A DNA stretch of 64,000 nucleotides from a bacterium HR28 (GCA_002898255.1 BEIE01000001.1:62001-126000), one strand, 5' to 3'. Shown: positions 29,455-38,489, numbered from the stretch's first letter. The notes: generated by a model not told the origin, from the sequence alone. Made by a program: numbers and translations.

Positions 29455-30326
29455 TAGAGCACCTCCCAGTCAGCCGGATGGACCAGACGGGTAGATCCCT
29501 GCACGCCCGCGGTTCGCGCACGAGACACGCCGCATGCAGGCAACCTGTCCCCTTTTAATATCTTGAACGTTCGACCAGTGCGAACGGTTGCACAGTCATG
29601 TCGGATCGGATCTCTTGCAGGCCGCTTTGTGCCGGATCGTCTCCAGGAGAGACGACTCAGCCCTGCGATACGGCAACAATCAGTACGCGCAGAGACCTGC
29701 TGGCAAGACTCATCCCGCCTCCTGCGGGATCACATCGCCAATGTGGTCCGCATTCCCCGCAACCTGCTCTGGTCTGCCTTCTGCAAAGAACAGCGCTCAC
29801 CATCACTCATGGAGCCGTGTCCCCCTCAACCCGGTGCGGCAGCGGGGCAACGGAACGGAGCAGCGGCTCTCTCCGGTGCTGAGCGCGACCGGGATCTCGT
29901 TCCCCATCGTGTATAACGCCGCCGAGCTCCTCTCCGCCCTCATGAGCGACTCCCGACGTGGGAGACCAGATAGTCGGTCATGAGAAGACAGCCACGCGGA
30001 CAGGGTGACTCGACCCCGCTCTTCCGCCTGTCGAACCGACCACACTTCTTCGCTCCTTGTTGAAGACCCGGCAGGCATATCAGTCGCCAAACTGCCTGGC
30101 GGAGGGTACCCCCGTCGTCTCACCGATTGCCGCACGACGAATCGTGCACCTCACCGCACGTCAGCTCTCTCGGAGGTGTTTCCCTTCTCGATCATCGTCA
30201 GCCCGGCGGCTGCGACTGGCCCGGCAGAGCTTGACGGGGACAGGAGCGGTCCGTTCCCGATTGCTGAACGGCGTGATGCGTGCTAGGCTACCGCCGAGGC
30301 TGGGATCTCGCGTGGGAGGGTGAACG
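29455..30326. other. Gene-poor stretch between divergent genes
   Basis: About 870 bp between the secreted protein (minus) and gcvPB (plus). Short frames on both strands lack ribosome sites, family motifs and sensible composition. A weak promoter for gcvPB is at its right end. I looked for a glycine riboswitch and did not recognise one. Confidence 0.5.
30261..30289 (+). promoter_or_regulatory. Candidate gcvPB promoter
   Basis: TTGCTG (30261-30266), 17-bp spacer, TAGGCT (30284-30289). The -10 resembles the TAGGAT of recA. Only three of six -35 bases match consensus, so this is tentative. Confidence 0.4.
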
Positions 30327-31793
30327 ATGCGCGTGGAACCGCTGATTTTCGAGCTTTCGAAACCAGGACGGTCTGGCACATCAGTGCCCGAACTCGACGT
30401 TCCGGAATCGCCGCTTCCTGAGGAGCATCTGCGATCGGAATTACCCCTCCCCGAGGTGAGTGAAATCGACGTCGTCCGGCACTTTACGCGCCTCTCCCAG
30501 CTGAACCACGCGGTCGATATTGACTTCTACCCGCTCGGCTCCTGCACCATGAAATACAACCCAAAGATCAATGAGGTTGTGGCACGCTTTCCCGGCTTTG
30601 CTCATCTCCACCCGCTTCAGGATCCACGAACCGTCCAAGGCATCATGAAGCTGATGTATGAGCTGCAGCAGTTCTTAGCCGAGATTGCTGGCTTTGATGC
30701 CATATCACTGCAACCCGCGGCCGGCGCCCACGGCGAGCTCACTGGAATTCTGATCGCTCGTGCGTACTTCGACGCACGTGGCGAGCACCAGCGCCGGACC
30801 GTTATCATCCCGGACTCGGCGCATGGGACGAACCCAGCCACTGCAGCCATGGCCGGCTTCCGTGTGGTCGAAGTCAAGTCCGATGCGCGTGGGAATGTCG
30901 ACATCGACCAACTCCGCCGGCTGGTCGGCCCCGACACTGCAGCGATCATGATCACCAATCCGAACACACTCGGTCTGTGGGACGAGAACATCACGGAGAT
31001 TGTGGAACTCATTCACAGCGTCGGAGGACTTGTTTACAACGATGGCGCGAACTTTAACGCCCTCCTAGGAATCGCTCGCCCTGGCGACTTCGGTGTCGAC
31101 ATCATGCACTTCAACCTCCACAAGACCTTCTCGACACCACACGGTGGGGGTGGCCCAGGCAGTGGGCCAGTTGGTGTCAAGGCGCACCTTGCCGAGTTCC
31201 TCCCGGGGCCGATCGTCGTCCGGCGGCCGGGCGAAGACCCGGAGTACACCTGGCACTGGCCCGAGCGGTCGATCGGCAAGATCCATTCGTTCCACGGTAA
31301 CGTGGGGATGCACATCCGTGCGTACGCCTACATCCGGATGCACGGGGCAGAAGGGCTGCGCCGCGTCAGCGAGGATGCAGTGCTAGCAGCAAACTATCTC
31401 CTCGCACGGCTCCGCGACGTCTACGAAGTACCTTACGACCGGACGTGTATGCACGAGTTTGTGCTGTCAGCCATTCGGCAGAAGCGACATGGTGTGCGCG
31501 CCATGGACATCGCCAAGCGTCTGCTCGACTTCGGGCTGCATCCGCCGACGGTCGCATTTCCCTTGATCGTGCCAGAAGCCCTGATGATCGAGCCGACGGA
31601 AACGGAGAGTCTGGAAACGCTCGATCGCTTCGTGGCTGCCCTCCGGCAGATTGCTGAGGAAGTGGAGCGCGATCCGGAGTTCGTGCGGCAAGCTCCGCAC
31701 CAGACGTTCTACAAGCGACTCGATGAGGTGCGGGCCAACCGGGAACTTGATCTCCGCTGGCAACCAGAACGGGAGACGGCCCCGGCGAGCTGA
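30327..31793 (+). CDS. gcvPB: Glycine dehydrogenase (decarboxylating), subunit 2
   Basis: 488 aa PLP-bearing half of the two-subunit P-protein of the glycine cleavage system; it decarboxylates glycine and passes aminomethyl to lipoyl-GcvH. Motifs: [42 protein letters not shown], and the PLP-lysine region [19 protein letters not shown] ribosome site GGGAGGGTGA precedes the ATG. Its partners gcvPA, gcvT and gcvH are not adjacent, which is unusual. The GcvH-like proteins 4-16 kb downstream belong to the sulfur operon and are not expected to serve it. Confidence 0.96.
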   Translation: MRVEPLIFELSKPGRSGTSVPELDVPESPLPEEHLRSELPLPEVSEIDVVRHFTRLSQLNHAVDIDFYPLGSCTMKYNPKINEVVARFPGFAHLHPLQDPRTVQGIMKLMYELQQFLAEIAGFDAISLQPAAGAHGELTGILIARAYFDARGEHQRRTVIIPDSAHGTNPATAAMAGFRVVEVKSDARGNVDIDQLRRLVGPDTAAIMITNPNTLGLWDENITEIVELIHSVGGLVYNDGANFNALLGIARPGDFGVDIMHFNLHKTFSTPHGGGGPGSGPVGVKAHLAEFLPGPIVVRRPGEDPEYTWHWPERSIGKIHSFHGNVGMHIRAYAYIRMHGAEGLRRVSEDAVLAANYLLARLRDVYEVPYDRTCMHEFVLSAIRQKRHGVRAMDIAKRLLDFGLHPPTVAFPLIVPEALMIEPTETESLETLDRFVAALRQIAEEVERDPEFVRQAPHQTFYKRLDEVRANRELDLRWQPERETAPAS

Positions 31794-31844
31794 AGACCAT
31801 CGCGCGATATACTTCCGGTAACAGCCACAGGGAAGGAGGGAGTC

Positions 31845-32267
31845 ATGGACAAGAAGACGCTCATCGATGGGCTCAACCAGGATCTCGCCGGGGAATTCCA
31901 AGCGATCATTATGTATGTCCATTATGCTGCTGCGGCGACCGGCGTCGATCGCATCGAGCTGGCTGAGTTCTTCCAAAAAGAGATCCAGGATGAGCTGCGG
32001 CACGCGCTTTTCCTGGCGAACAAGATCACTGCGCTCGGCGGCGAACCGGTTGATGAACCACTGCCGGTACCCAAGGCGAGCTCCAACCGCGAGATGATTG
32101 AGCGCGTACTTGAGGCTGAGGAGCGGACCATTGCCAATTACGTCCAGCGGATGAAGCAGGCTGAAGAGTTTGGCGATTACGGTCTGGCCAACGATCTCCA
32201 GGAAATCATCTCCGATGAGACGCGCCACAAGGAAGAGTGCGAGAAGCTCCTGCGCGGGGTCGCCTGA
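31845..32267 (+). CDS. Ferritin-like diiron protein (bacterioferritin/rubrerythrin type)
   Basis: 140 aa four-helix-bundle protein. Candidate diiron ligands: Glu17 (LAGEFQA), Glu50/His53 (DELRH), a Glu in the AEER segment near 92-93, and Glu125/His128 (DETRH). It lacks the rubredoxin tail of rubrerythrin and the family Met haem ligand is not evident. Probably iron storage or peroxide detoxification. GGAAGGAGG precedes the ATG and TATACT at 31808-31813 could be its own -10. Convergent with the translin-family gene, 14 nt apart. Confidence 0.85.
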   Translation: MDKKTLIDGLNQDLAGEFQAIIMYVHYAAAATGVDRIELAEFFQKEIQDELRHALFLANKITALGGEPVDEPLPVPKASSNREMIERVLEAEERTIANYVQRMKQAEEFGDYGLANDLQEIISDETRHKEECEKLLRGVA

Positions 32268-32281
32268 AACTCGCTTCTGGT

Positions 32282-32941
32282 CTACTCTGACTGGCCCGCC
32301 TCGCTGAGTGCTACTGCGCGGCGAGCGCGGGCCAGCGCATCACTGAGTTTCTGGTGTTCCACGGCCAGTGTCAGATCTCCCCGGGTTCGCTCGAGGACAC
32401 CGCGGACCATATCGGTGGTTCGACGGAGGCCATTGGTCACCGCATCTGGATAGTCGACTTGCACGAGGACGCCGTAAATCTCGTCCATAACCTGAAGTAC
32501 CGCCTCGGCTCGTGCAAGGTCACCAGCTCGGATCACATCCAGGATGTGGCGTCGAAGCTCGCCGCAGGCTTCACCGAGGGCGTTCAGGTAAACCGCATCT
32601 TCGACCTGCAGGGTTTCAGGGCCTGGGAGGGGCTGGCCTGCCACCAGGGCCAAGGTCAGGCTGGCTTCGGCAAACTCTTTGTGAGCATCCTGGACGTAGC
32701 CAGACCAGTAGATAGATGGGTAATCAACGAGGTGGGCTGTCAAAGCATCCTTGATGCGGCGAGCCTCTTCCAGCAACGCCTCAGCCTGGTCGAACTCACC
32801 GCGGTGCACCGCCCGCACCGCGTTGGCGCTCAGACGGGTAATCTGTCGCGTCTCGGCGAGTGCACGCTCCCGCGCACTATTCAAGAGATCCAGGCGTGCT
32901 AATACTCGTTCTGTGATCCGGCTGACTTCGTTCGGTTCCAT
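32282..32941 (-). CDS. Translin-family protein
   Basis: 219 aa all-helical protein. The pattern RITERVLARLDLLNSARERALAETRQITRLSANAVRAVHRGEFDQAEALLEEA at the N-terminus, ALGEACGELRRHILDVIRAGDLARAEAVLQVMDEIYGVLVQVDYPDAVTNGLRRTTDMVRGVLERTRGDLT later, follows the translin/TRAX fold (the VDYPDAVTxGLRRxxDxxRGxLExTRGDLT stretch is diagnostic). Eukaryotic translin binds and, with TRAX, cleaves single-stranded RNA; prokaryotic homologues are known mostly from archaea and their role is unsettled. It is a stand-alone gene. Confidence 0.8.
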   Translation of the reverse strand: MEPNEVSRITERVLARLDLLNSARERALAETRQITRLSANAVRAVHRGEFDQAEALLEEARRIKDALTAHLVDYPSIYWSGYVQDAHKEFAEASLTLALVAGQPLPGPETLQVEDAVYLNALGEACGELRRHILDVIRAGDLARAEAVLQVMDEIYGVLVQVDYPDAVTNGLRRTTDMVRGVLERTRGDLTLAVEHQKLSDALARARRAVALSEAGQSE

Positions 32942-33441
32942 CGAACTCCCTCACCTCCGATCCTGCATGCATTCACCGAGACAACGATAGCAGGAGAAAG
33001 ACTTGTCACAGGGAACCCCGCACCGGCTCGAGCACTCAGAGGCCTTCCCTTTCTGGTGGCGACACCGACCGCTCTTCAAAGCGAAACACAGGTTGGGGGT
33101 CCGAACGAAGCATAGCGAGAATGTGGTGCTTTGTTCACAGGCTAAGGATGTGGCACAGAATGGTGAGCGAGCAGTCCGCTGTACTCAAGGGCAGCACACG
33201 CGAACCAGCGCAAAGGCGCTCTACATTGCTTCGGCGCCGAGTTGGTGGCAGGGCACCCAGAAGCTCCCCAAACGGACTCAAGATGCCATCTCGTGGCATT
33301 CAAGACTCGGCCTAAGTACAGACTGCGCTCGCAAGGGGACCCGCTCTCTCCACTGTATTGACACGCAGAACGGGAGGTTTCCCGCTGCTCCACAGCTTCT
33401 CGGGCCTCAGGCTCCAGCGGCCGCTGGAACGAGCCGGATAG
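32942..33441. other. Gene-poor stretch upstream of the sulfur operon
   Basis: About 500 bp between the divergent translin-family gene and the sulfur-operon promoter. Short frames here have no ribosome site or family motif; nothing else is recognised. Confidence 0.5.
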
Positions 33442-33470
33442 TTGACTGATCACAAGAGGGCTGCTATAGT
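33442..33470 (+). promoter_or_regulatory. Promoter of the sHdr sulfur-oxidation operon
   Basis: TTGACT (33442-33447), 17-bp spacer, TATAGT (33465-33470): five of six bases match at each hexamer. Predicted start near 33477 gives an ~80-nt leader before tusA. It is the only good promoter found before the 19-gene co-directional run. Confidence 0.8.
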
Positions 33471-33489
33471 GAGGGTGATTCCTCTTGTG
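33451..33489 (+). promoter_or_regulatory. Perfect 9-bp inverted repeat over the promoter (candidate operator)
   Basis: CACAAGAGG (33451-33459) and CCTCTTGTG (33481-33489) are exact reverse complements, centred on 33470, the last base of the -10 box, with 21 nt between arms. A dimeric repressor binding both arms would block polymerase. An RNA hairpin is less likely because the left arm is upstream of the predicted transcript start. Confidence 0.6.
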
Positions 33490-33555
33490 TGTTGGTGTTT
33501 GCCAGGCCAGGGGTACTGTACCCGAGTAGGGTGCATCAGTAGAGGAGGCGACGGC

Positions 33556-33798
33556 ATGACGGAGGTCTTGCAGCCGGACCGCGTTCTGGACTGCAGCGGC
33601 TTGCTGTGCCCACTGCCGGTCATTCGCACCTCAAAGGCCATTAAGGAAATTGGCATCGGGCAGGTGCTCAAGGTCATCGCCACCGATCCGGGAGCACCGG
33701 CCGATATGGAGGCCTGGGCACGCCAGACCGGCAACGAGCTGATCGATGCCCACGAGGAGGACGGGAAGTACGTCTTTTTCTTCCGTCGCGTGCGCTGA
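33556..33798 (+). CDS. tusA: TusA-type sulfur carrier
   Basis: 80 aa. TusA carries sulfane sulfur as a persulfide on a conserved Cys. The family motif is CPLP with Cys18 (DCSGLLCPLPVIRTSKAI), and GQVLKVIATDPGAPADMEAWARQTGNEL is the standard second half. ATG 33556 has GAGGAGG seven nt upstream; a longer frame to 33442 would start inside the promoter and is rejected. First gene of the sHdr operon, where TusA is expected to pass sulfur from DsrE-type carriers to the sHdr complex. Confidence 0.95.
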   Translation: MTEVLQPDRVLDCSGLLCPLPVIRTSKAIKEIGIGQVLKVIATDPGAPADMEAWARQTGNELIDAHEEDGKYVFFFRRVR

Positions 33799-33816
33799 AT
33801 TCGAGAGGAGGAGGCC

Positions 33817-34338
33817 ATGGCCCGACGCGATCCTGACGCACCCAAGCGACTGGCCATCATTGCCAGCAAAGGGACGCTCGACTTTGCCTATCCTCCCTTC
33901 ATCCTCGGCTCGACAGCCGCGGCCATGGGCTGGGAGGTCGGCATCTTCTTTACCTTCTATGGGCTACCGCTCTTGCTGCGGAACTACGATCCCAAGGTGA
34001 GCCCGCTGGGAAACCCAGCCATGCCGCTCAAAATGCCCTTCGGTCCCCCGGGGTTCCGCCAGATCTCCTGGCCTATCCCAGCCATCGTGGAGGCACTCCC
34101 CGGCTTCTCGCTTCTGGCGACCTCACTCATGCAGGAGACATTCAAACAGAAGGGCGTCCCCTCACTCTTGGAGCTCCGCCAGATGTGTATTGACGCTGGT
34201 GTCAACTTGATCGCCTGCCAGATGACCATGGACGTCTTCGGCTTCAAGAAGGAGGACTTCATTCCCGAGTGCACGGTCGGTGGCGCAGCGACCTTCCTTG
34301 AATTTGCCAGTGACGCCGACGTCTCACTCTTTATCTGA
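33817..34338 (+). CDS. DsrE-family sulfur-transfer protein (DsrE3-like), 173 aa
   Basis: DsrE/F/H-like fold. Conserved Cys134 in NLIACQMTMDVFGF is the persulfide-carrying position of DsrE-like transferases; Cys124 (RQMCIDAG) and Cys152 (IPECTVGG) are also present. Lacks the membrane anchor expected of DsrE2. The N-terminus KRLAIIASKGTLDFAYPPFILGSTAAAMGWEVGIFFTFYGL is typical of the DsrE3A-like subgroup that accompanies tusA in sulfur oxidisers. ATG with GAGAGGAGG. Probable sulfur donor or acceptor for TusA. Confidence 0.85.
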   Translation: MARRDPDAPKRLAIIASKGTLDFAYPPFILGSTAAAMGWEVGIFFTFYGLPLLLRNYDPKVSPLGNPAMPLKMPFGPPGFRQISWPIPAIVEALPGFSLLATSLMQETFKQKGVPSLLELRQMCIDAGVNLIACQMTMDVFGFKKEDFIPECTVGGAATFLEFASDADVSLFI

Positions 34339-34355
34339 CAGGGGGATGAGTTGCC

Positions 34356-34739
34356 GTGAACGAGGAGACCAAGAAGATCCTCTACGTGCAGACCCACGGC
34401 GTGGACACACCGGAGCGCAGTGCAACTCCGTTCTTCCTCGCCGCTGCCGCGGCTGCGATGGATATTGAAGCAGCCATTTACTTCACGATGAATGGCCCAA
34501 CGTTGCTCAAGAAGGGCGTTCCGGAGACGCTTGTCGTCCCCAAGGCCGGCGGTGGTGGGGCCAAGCTCAAGCACTTTATCGATCAGGCGCTCGAACTTGG
34601 TGTGAAGCTCTACGTCTGTCAGCCATCGCTTGACCTCCACGGCCTCACGATGGATGACCTGATCGAGGGAGTGCAGATGATCGGCGGAGCGGCCTTCAAC
34701 CTTATGGCATTGGAGGCCGATGCAGTGGTGGCGTTCTGA
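34356..34739 (+). CDS. DsrE-family sulfur-transfer protein, 127 aa
   Basis: Second DsrE-like protein, shorter. The persulfide Cys is Cys88 in GVKLYVCQPSLDLHG. N-terminal KKILYVQTHGVDTPERSATPFFLAAAAAAMDIEAAIYFTMNG resembles peroxiredoxin-annotated DsrE3-type proteins. GTG start after GGGGGATGAG. Two different DsrE proteins with TusA suggest a relay of more than one transfer step. Confidence 0.85.
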   Translation: MNEETKKILYVQTHGVDTPERSATPFFLAAAAAAMDIEAAIYFTMNGPTLLKKGVPETLVVPKAGGGGAKLKHFIDQALELGVKLYVCQPSLDLHGLTMDDLIEGVQMIGGAAFNLMALEADAVVAF

Positions 34740-34741
34740 CC

Positions 34742-35227
34742 ATGACGCGCGAGGCACCGTCCTTTGCCATCGTCCATAGCTGCATCCTCCCGCTCGACCT
34801 CCATTACCGGATCGAGCAGCATCAATGGGTGCGCGTCGAAGCCGACGGGACGGTGACACTCGGTTACACCGACGTCGCTCAGACGGTCGCTGGCCGCATT
34901 CTCCACGTTACCTTCCGCCCAACCGGGCGCCACTACGCACACGACGCCACGGTCGCAGTGGTCGAGAGTGCGAAGTGGCTTGGTGCCTACCGCACACCGG
35001 TCAGCGGCCTTCTTCTCGAGACGAACGCCGCCCTGCTCGAGGATCCCGAACTCGTCAACCGGAGCCCCTATCGCCGCGGCTGGCTCGTGCGGATCCAGCC
35101 GGATGATCTCGAACGCGATCTTGCCGACCTGCTCACGGGGCACGAGGCGATCGCGGCCTATGACGCTTTCATGTCACGCCGCGGGCTGGACGATTGCGTG
35201 CACTGCGAGGGGTACGAGCTGCCATGA
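34742..35227 (+). CDS. lbpA: Lipoate-binding protein LbpA (copy 1)
   Basis: 161 aa GcvH-like lipoyl carrier. Lipoylation Lys78 sits in VVESAKWLGAYRTPVSG, the GcvH ES-x-K context. Flanking features set it apart from true GcvH: a Cys14 in SCILPLDLHYRIEQHQWVR, and a C-terminal extension ending in DDCVHCEGYE with a CXXC (Cys152, Cys155). In sHdr systems LbpA carries sulfur-containing intermediates between enzyme sites. Begins 2 nt after the DsrE gene and overlaps the thioredoxin-fold gene. Confidence 0.9.
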   Translation: MTREAPSFAIVHSCILPLDLHYRIEQHQWVRVEADGTVTLGYTDVAQTVAGRILHVTFRPTGRHYAHDATVAVVESAKWLGAYRTPVSGLLLETNAALLEDPELVNRSPYRRGWLVRIQPDDLERDLADLLTGHEAIAAYDAFMSRRGLDDCVHCEGYELP

Positions 35228-35493
35228 CACGCCTCCGTCTTTTTACCCACCCGATCTGTCACGGCTGCGCTGAAGCGCTGGCTTTGGTGGAGCGGCTCAT
35301 CCAGGAGGAGCCGGAGATGGAGGTGGAGGTGGTCAGCCTGGCAACACCTCAGGGGCGTGCTCTCGCCCAGGAAGCTGGTGTTGTCATCGTCCCCACCATC
35401 GTCGTAGACGGCGAGCGATTCGTCGGGGTGCCAAGTTGGGAAGAGCTTCGCGCACTCGTCCAGCGCGCGAGCCGAATCGGAGGTGCCGTATGA
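35224..35493 (+). CDS. Small thioredoxin-fold protein with CXXC
   Basis: 89 aa. Starts MTRLRLFTHPICHGC, with CHGC active site near residues 12-15, then a cis-Pro context VIVPTIVVDGERFVG and an amphipathic C-terminal helix: a glutaredoxin/thioredoxin-like minimal fold. ATG 35224 overlaps the LbpA stop by 4 nt. Probably reduces or exchanges persulfides or disulfides of the sHdr-LbpA partners. Confidence 0.85.
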   Translation: MTRLRLFTHPICHGCAEALALVERLIQEEPEMEVEVVSLATPQGRALAQEAGVVIVPTIVVDGERFVGVPSWEELRALVQRASRIGGAV

Positions 35494-36194
35494 GCGTCGC
35501 TACGTGGAGCCCCACGAAAGCGGGCCAACGATATGCGGATGTTGCTGAGGAGACCAAACGTCAGCTCTTCGAGGAAGTGAAGAGTGACCCGCGTTATCCG
35601 GATTTCCTCTACGGCTGTTACGAGTGTGGAATCTGCGTCTCCGCTTGTCCCTCGGCTCGCTTCTACGACTTCAGTCCACGCGTCATCGCTCAGGCGTTAG
35701 CGCGTGAAGACATCGACCGTTTCTACGAGATCCTTATGGAGGATATCTGGAATTGCGCCCAGTGCTTCTCGTGCGTCCGCTGCCCACGCGGCAATAACCC
35801 TGGCGGGCTCGTCACGTTGATGCGTGAAGTCGCTGTCCGGCATGGCCTGGAGCAAGCGCAGCAGGCTCTCCAGGGTTACTCGCGGGTCATCTACAAGATC
35901 ATGCTGAAGGGTAACCAGGTCTCCCCCGATATGCTGCAACCGGACTTCTTCCCCGACTGGGGGCCGTGGGTGCGCGAATTCAGCCGCAACATGAGCGCTT
36001 GGCGGAAAGCAATCCCGGTCGACACGCTCCGCAACGTGACTGACGCGGCGTGGCGGACCGACGAGAAGACCCTGCGCGAGCTCTACACCATCTGGCTTGA
36101 GACCGGGAACATGGAGGTGATCCGCGAGGTCGACGAAGGACTCTACGAACTCCTGGTCGAGATCATGGAGGAAGAACTGGAGGCAGCATCATGA
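35490..36194 (+). CDS. shdrC1: sHdr subunit C1, two [4Fe-4S] clusters
   Basis: 234 aa HdrC-like electron-transfer subunit. Two cluster motifs: Cys43, 46, 49, 53 (CYECGICVSACP) and Cys89, 92, 95, 98 (CAQCFSCVRCP); the second lacks the usual Pro spacing (CXXCXXCXXCP). ATG 35490 overlaps the previous stop by 4 nt; the upstream extension to 35436 is discarded. It carries electrons between HdrB1 and HdrA in the cytoplasmic sHdr complex. Confidence 0.93.
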   Translation: MSVATWSPTKAGQRYADVAEETKRQLFEEVKSDPRYPDFLYGCYECGICVSACPSARFYDFSPRVIAQALAREDIDRFYEILMEDIWNCAQCFSCVRCPRGNNPGGLVTLMREVAVRHGLEQAQQALQGYSRVIYKIMLKGNQVSPDMLQPDFFPDWGPWVREFSRNMSAWRKAIPVDTLRNVTDAAWRTDEKTLRELYTIWLETGNMEVIREVDEGLYELLVEIMEEELEAAS

Positions 36195-37408
36195 GCGAGA
36201 AGCTGATCCCCTTAGCAGAACTGCGTGAACGCAAGGCACAGCCAGTTCGGCCGAACCCTGAAGAGGCTCCACGCCCGGACCTCCGTGAGGAACTTTTTGA
36301 ACTCGAGGCTCGCGGGGAGCTTATTGTCCAGCGTGTGCCGGAACCCTATGTCGAAGTGACCACCAAGTTCGGTCGCACAAAGAAAGTACCTATCGATCAT
36401 TTGTGGCATCATAAGTCATGCGGTCAATGTGGTCATATACCGGGCTATACCACCTCGATTCTCTGGCTCAACCGCCAGTTCGGGATTGACTATGTTGACC
36501 CAACGGACCAGACCTCCTGCACCGGCTGGAACTACTACGCCTCCGCGACCTCGAACGCCGTTGCGCAGCTCCTGGTGATGTGCCGCAACTTCGCGGCCGC
36601 TTATGAGACCGGTTACTACCCCTTAATTCACTGTGGTACGAGCTACGGCCACTACAAGGAACTCCGCGAGCAGCTTGTCCACCACAAGGAACTCCGCGAC
36701 CAAGTCCGACGCGTCCTGGACAAGCTCGGCAAACCGCTCGTCGTGCCGGAAGAGATCGTGCACTACAGCGAGTGGGTGCACGTCATGCGCCACCGCATCG
36801 CCGAGCGGCAGGTCGTCGACATGCGCAACATCACAGCCTGCGTGCATCCGGCTTGCCACTACTACAAGATCGTCGCGGAGGATGCAATTTACGATCCGGA
36901 CATTTACGGTGGCCAACGTACCGCGACGGTCACTGCGCTTCTGCAAGCCCTGGGCATCAACGTTGCCGACTACTCGACCTGGTTCGACTGCTGTGGTTTC
37001 GGCTTCCGGCACATCCTGGTGCAACGTGATTTCACTCGCTCCTTTGCCGTCCTCCGCAAGATCGAGGTCATGAAGGATGAGGCCAATCCCGACATGACAG
37101 TCACCCACGACACCGGCTGCGTCACGACCCTTGACAAAAGCCAGTTTGCCGCCAAGGCCCACCAGCGCCGCGTCGGCGTCCCGGTGCTCGCCGATTCGCA
37201 GGTCGCCGCACTGGCGATGGGTGCCCATCCCTTCCGTGTCCTCCAGTTGCACTGGCACTCCACTGACTGGCGCCCACTGCTGGAGAAGCTTGGCATCGAC
37301 TGGCAGCGCCACTGGGCCGAGTTTGAGGAAGACCTCGCAGCAATCGAACGGGGCGAGAAACCAGGCCTGACTTGGGAAGATGCTGAGCAGCCGATTCTGA
37401 CACGGTGA
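36191..37408 (+). CDS. shdrB1: sHdr subunit B1, CCG-domain catalytic subunit
   Basis: 405 aa HdrB-like subunit. Cys-rich domains: SCGQCGH (Cys77, Cys80) and TSCTGWNYY (Cys110), then CVHPACHYYK, WFDCCGFGFRH and HDTGCVTTLDKSQ, the last two being the CCG domain that in methanogen HdrB binds noncubane [4Fe-4S] clusters at the disulfide site. An N-terminal ~70-residue extension (RTKKVPIDHLWHHK) is typical of sHdrB1. Overlaps C1 by 4 nt. Confidence 0.93.
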   Translation: MSEKLIPLAELRERKAQPVRPNPEEAPRPDLREELFELEARGELIVQRVPEPYVEVTTKFGRTKKVPIDHLWHHKSCGQCGHIPGYTTSILWLNRQFGIDYVDPTDQTSCTGWNYYASATSNAVAQLLVMCRNFAAAYETGYYPLIHCGTSYGHYKELREQLVHHKELRDQVRRVLDKLGKPLVVPEEIVHYSEWVHVMRHRIAERQVVDMRNITACVHPACHYYKIVAEDAIYDPDIYGGQRTATVTALLQALGINVADYSTWFDCCGFGFRHILVQRDFTRSFAVLRKIEVMKDEANPDMTVTHDTGCVTTLDKSQFAAKAHQRRVGVPVLADSQVAALAMGAHPFRVLQLHWHSTDWRPLLEKLGIDWQRHWAEFEEDLAAIERGEKPGLTWEDAEQPILTR

Positions 37409-37418
37409 GGGGGATGCT

Positions 37419-38489
37419 GTGCGTGAGAACGGACTTCCGGTGTTAGTGATCGGTGGTGGCCCAGGCGGGCTGGAAGCAGCCCGCACCGTCGCCGCACTTG
37501 GTACCCCAGTGGTGCTGGTTGAGCGGCGGCACCGACTAGGAGGAACGCCGGATGCTGAGCACTACGCCAAGCTTACTCACCACTTCCGTGACGCCGAAGA
37601 AGCTCTTGGTGAACTCATCGCTGCTGTAACCTCCCAACCGCTGGTGGAAGTACTCACGCGGAGCGAAGTGACCGCGTGCGAGGGAGAAGTCGGCAATTTC
37701 CGCGTCGCAATCCGCACTCCGGAGGGGACGCAGGAACGAACGGTTGGCGCCATCATCGTGGCCACCGGCTTCCAGCACTTCGACCCGGGACGGGAGACTC
37801 AGCTGTATAACTACTATTCTTTCCCTGACGTGGTCACGCTGAGTGACATGGAGGCGATGCTCAAGGCCCACCAGGTCGTCCGCCCTTCCAATGGGCAACC
37901 ACCGGAGCGGGTGGCCTTTATCCAGTGCGTAGGGTCACGGGATCGCCAGATTGGCAATGAGTTCTGCTCCAAGGTCTGCTGTGGTATCGCCTCCAAACAG
38001 GCGATTGAGATCAAGCAGCAGCTACCGAACGCCCGTGTGTTCATCTTCTACATCGATATGCGGATGTACGGCTACTGGGAAAACGAGCTCTACTGGCCAG
38101 CCCAGGAACAATACAAAGTGAACTACGTCAAAGGCATCGTCAGCGAGATTCTGCCCAAAGGTGATCGTCTCCTCATTCGGGGTGAGGACACGACCATGGG
38201 GCGACCGATGGAGATCACGGTCGACTTGGTTGTGCTCTCGGTCGGCATGGAACCCAGCAGTGGCACACGCCAGATGGCTCGCCTCCTGGGGATCGCGCAG
38301 AACAAGTACGGCTATATCGAGGCAGGCGGCCCAAGCGGGCTCGATCCGGTCGCCACCTCGCGCCCCGGAATTTTCGTCGTCGGCGCAGCAGCACGACCGG
38401 CTGATCTCGACGACACCTTCGCCACCGCCGGTCTGGCCGCGGCACGCGCCGTGGCGGTGCTCCGGCAGGCGGCAGTAGCAGCTGACTAG
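37419..38489 (+). CDS. shdrA: sHdr subunit A, FAD/FeS flavoprotein
   Basis: 356 aa, the short sulfur-oxidation-type HdrA. FAD motif GGGPGGLEAA (12-21) with VERRHRLGG, then the cluster motif FIQCVGSRD plus NEFCSKVCCGIASKQ (Cys170, 183, 187, 188), and the FAD-phosphate end GIFVVGAAARPADLDDTFATAGLAAARA. It lacks the C-terminal ferredoxin modules of methanogen HdrA. GTG start. It is the flavin hub linking B1/C1 and the electron exit. Confidence 0.93.
   Translation: MRENGLPVLVIGGGPGGLEAARTVAALGTPVVLVERRHRLGGTPDAEHYAKLTHHFRDAEEALGELIAAVTSQPLVEVLTRSEVTACEGEVGNFRVAIRTPEGTQERTVGAIIVATGFQHFDPGRETQLYNYYSFPDVVTLSDMEAMLKAHQVVRPSNGQPPERVAFIQCVGSRDRQIGNEFCSKVCCGIASKQAIEIKQQLPNARVFIFYIDMRMYGYWENELYWPAQEQYKVNYVKGIVSEILPKGDRLLIRGEDTTMGRPMEITVDLVVLSVGMEPSSGTRQMARLLGIAQNKYGYIEAGGPSGLDPVATSRPGIFVVGAAARPADLDDTFATAGLAAARAVAVLRQAAVAAD

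Noticed and set aside
29455-30326. Glycine riboswitch upstream of gcvPB
   Set aside because: I could not find the paired conserved cores or two tandem aptamers on the plus strand.
33442-33555. N-terminal extension of TusA back to 33442
   Set aside because: It would start inside the -35 box, and ATG 33556 has an ideal ribosome site and begins the conserved domain.
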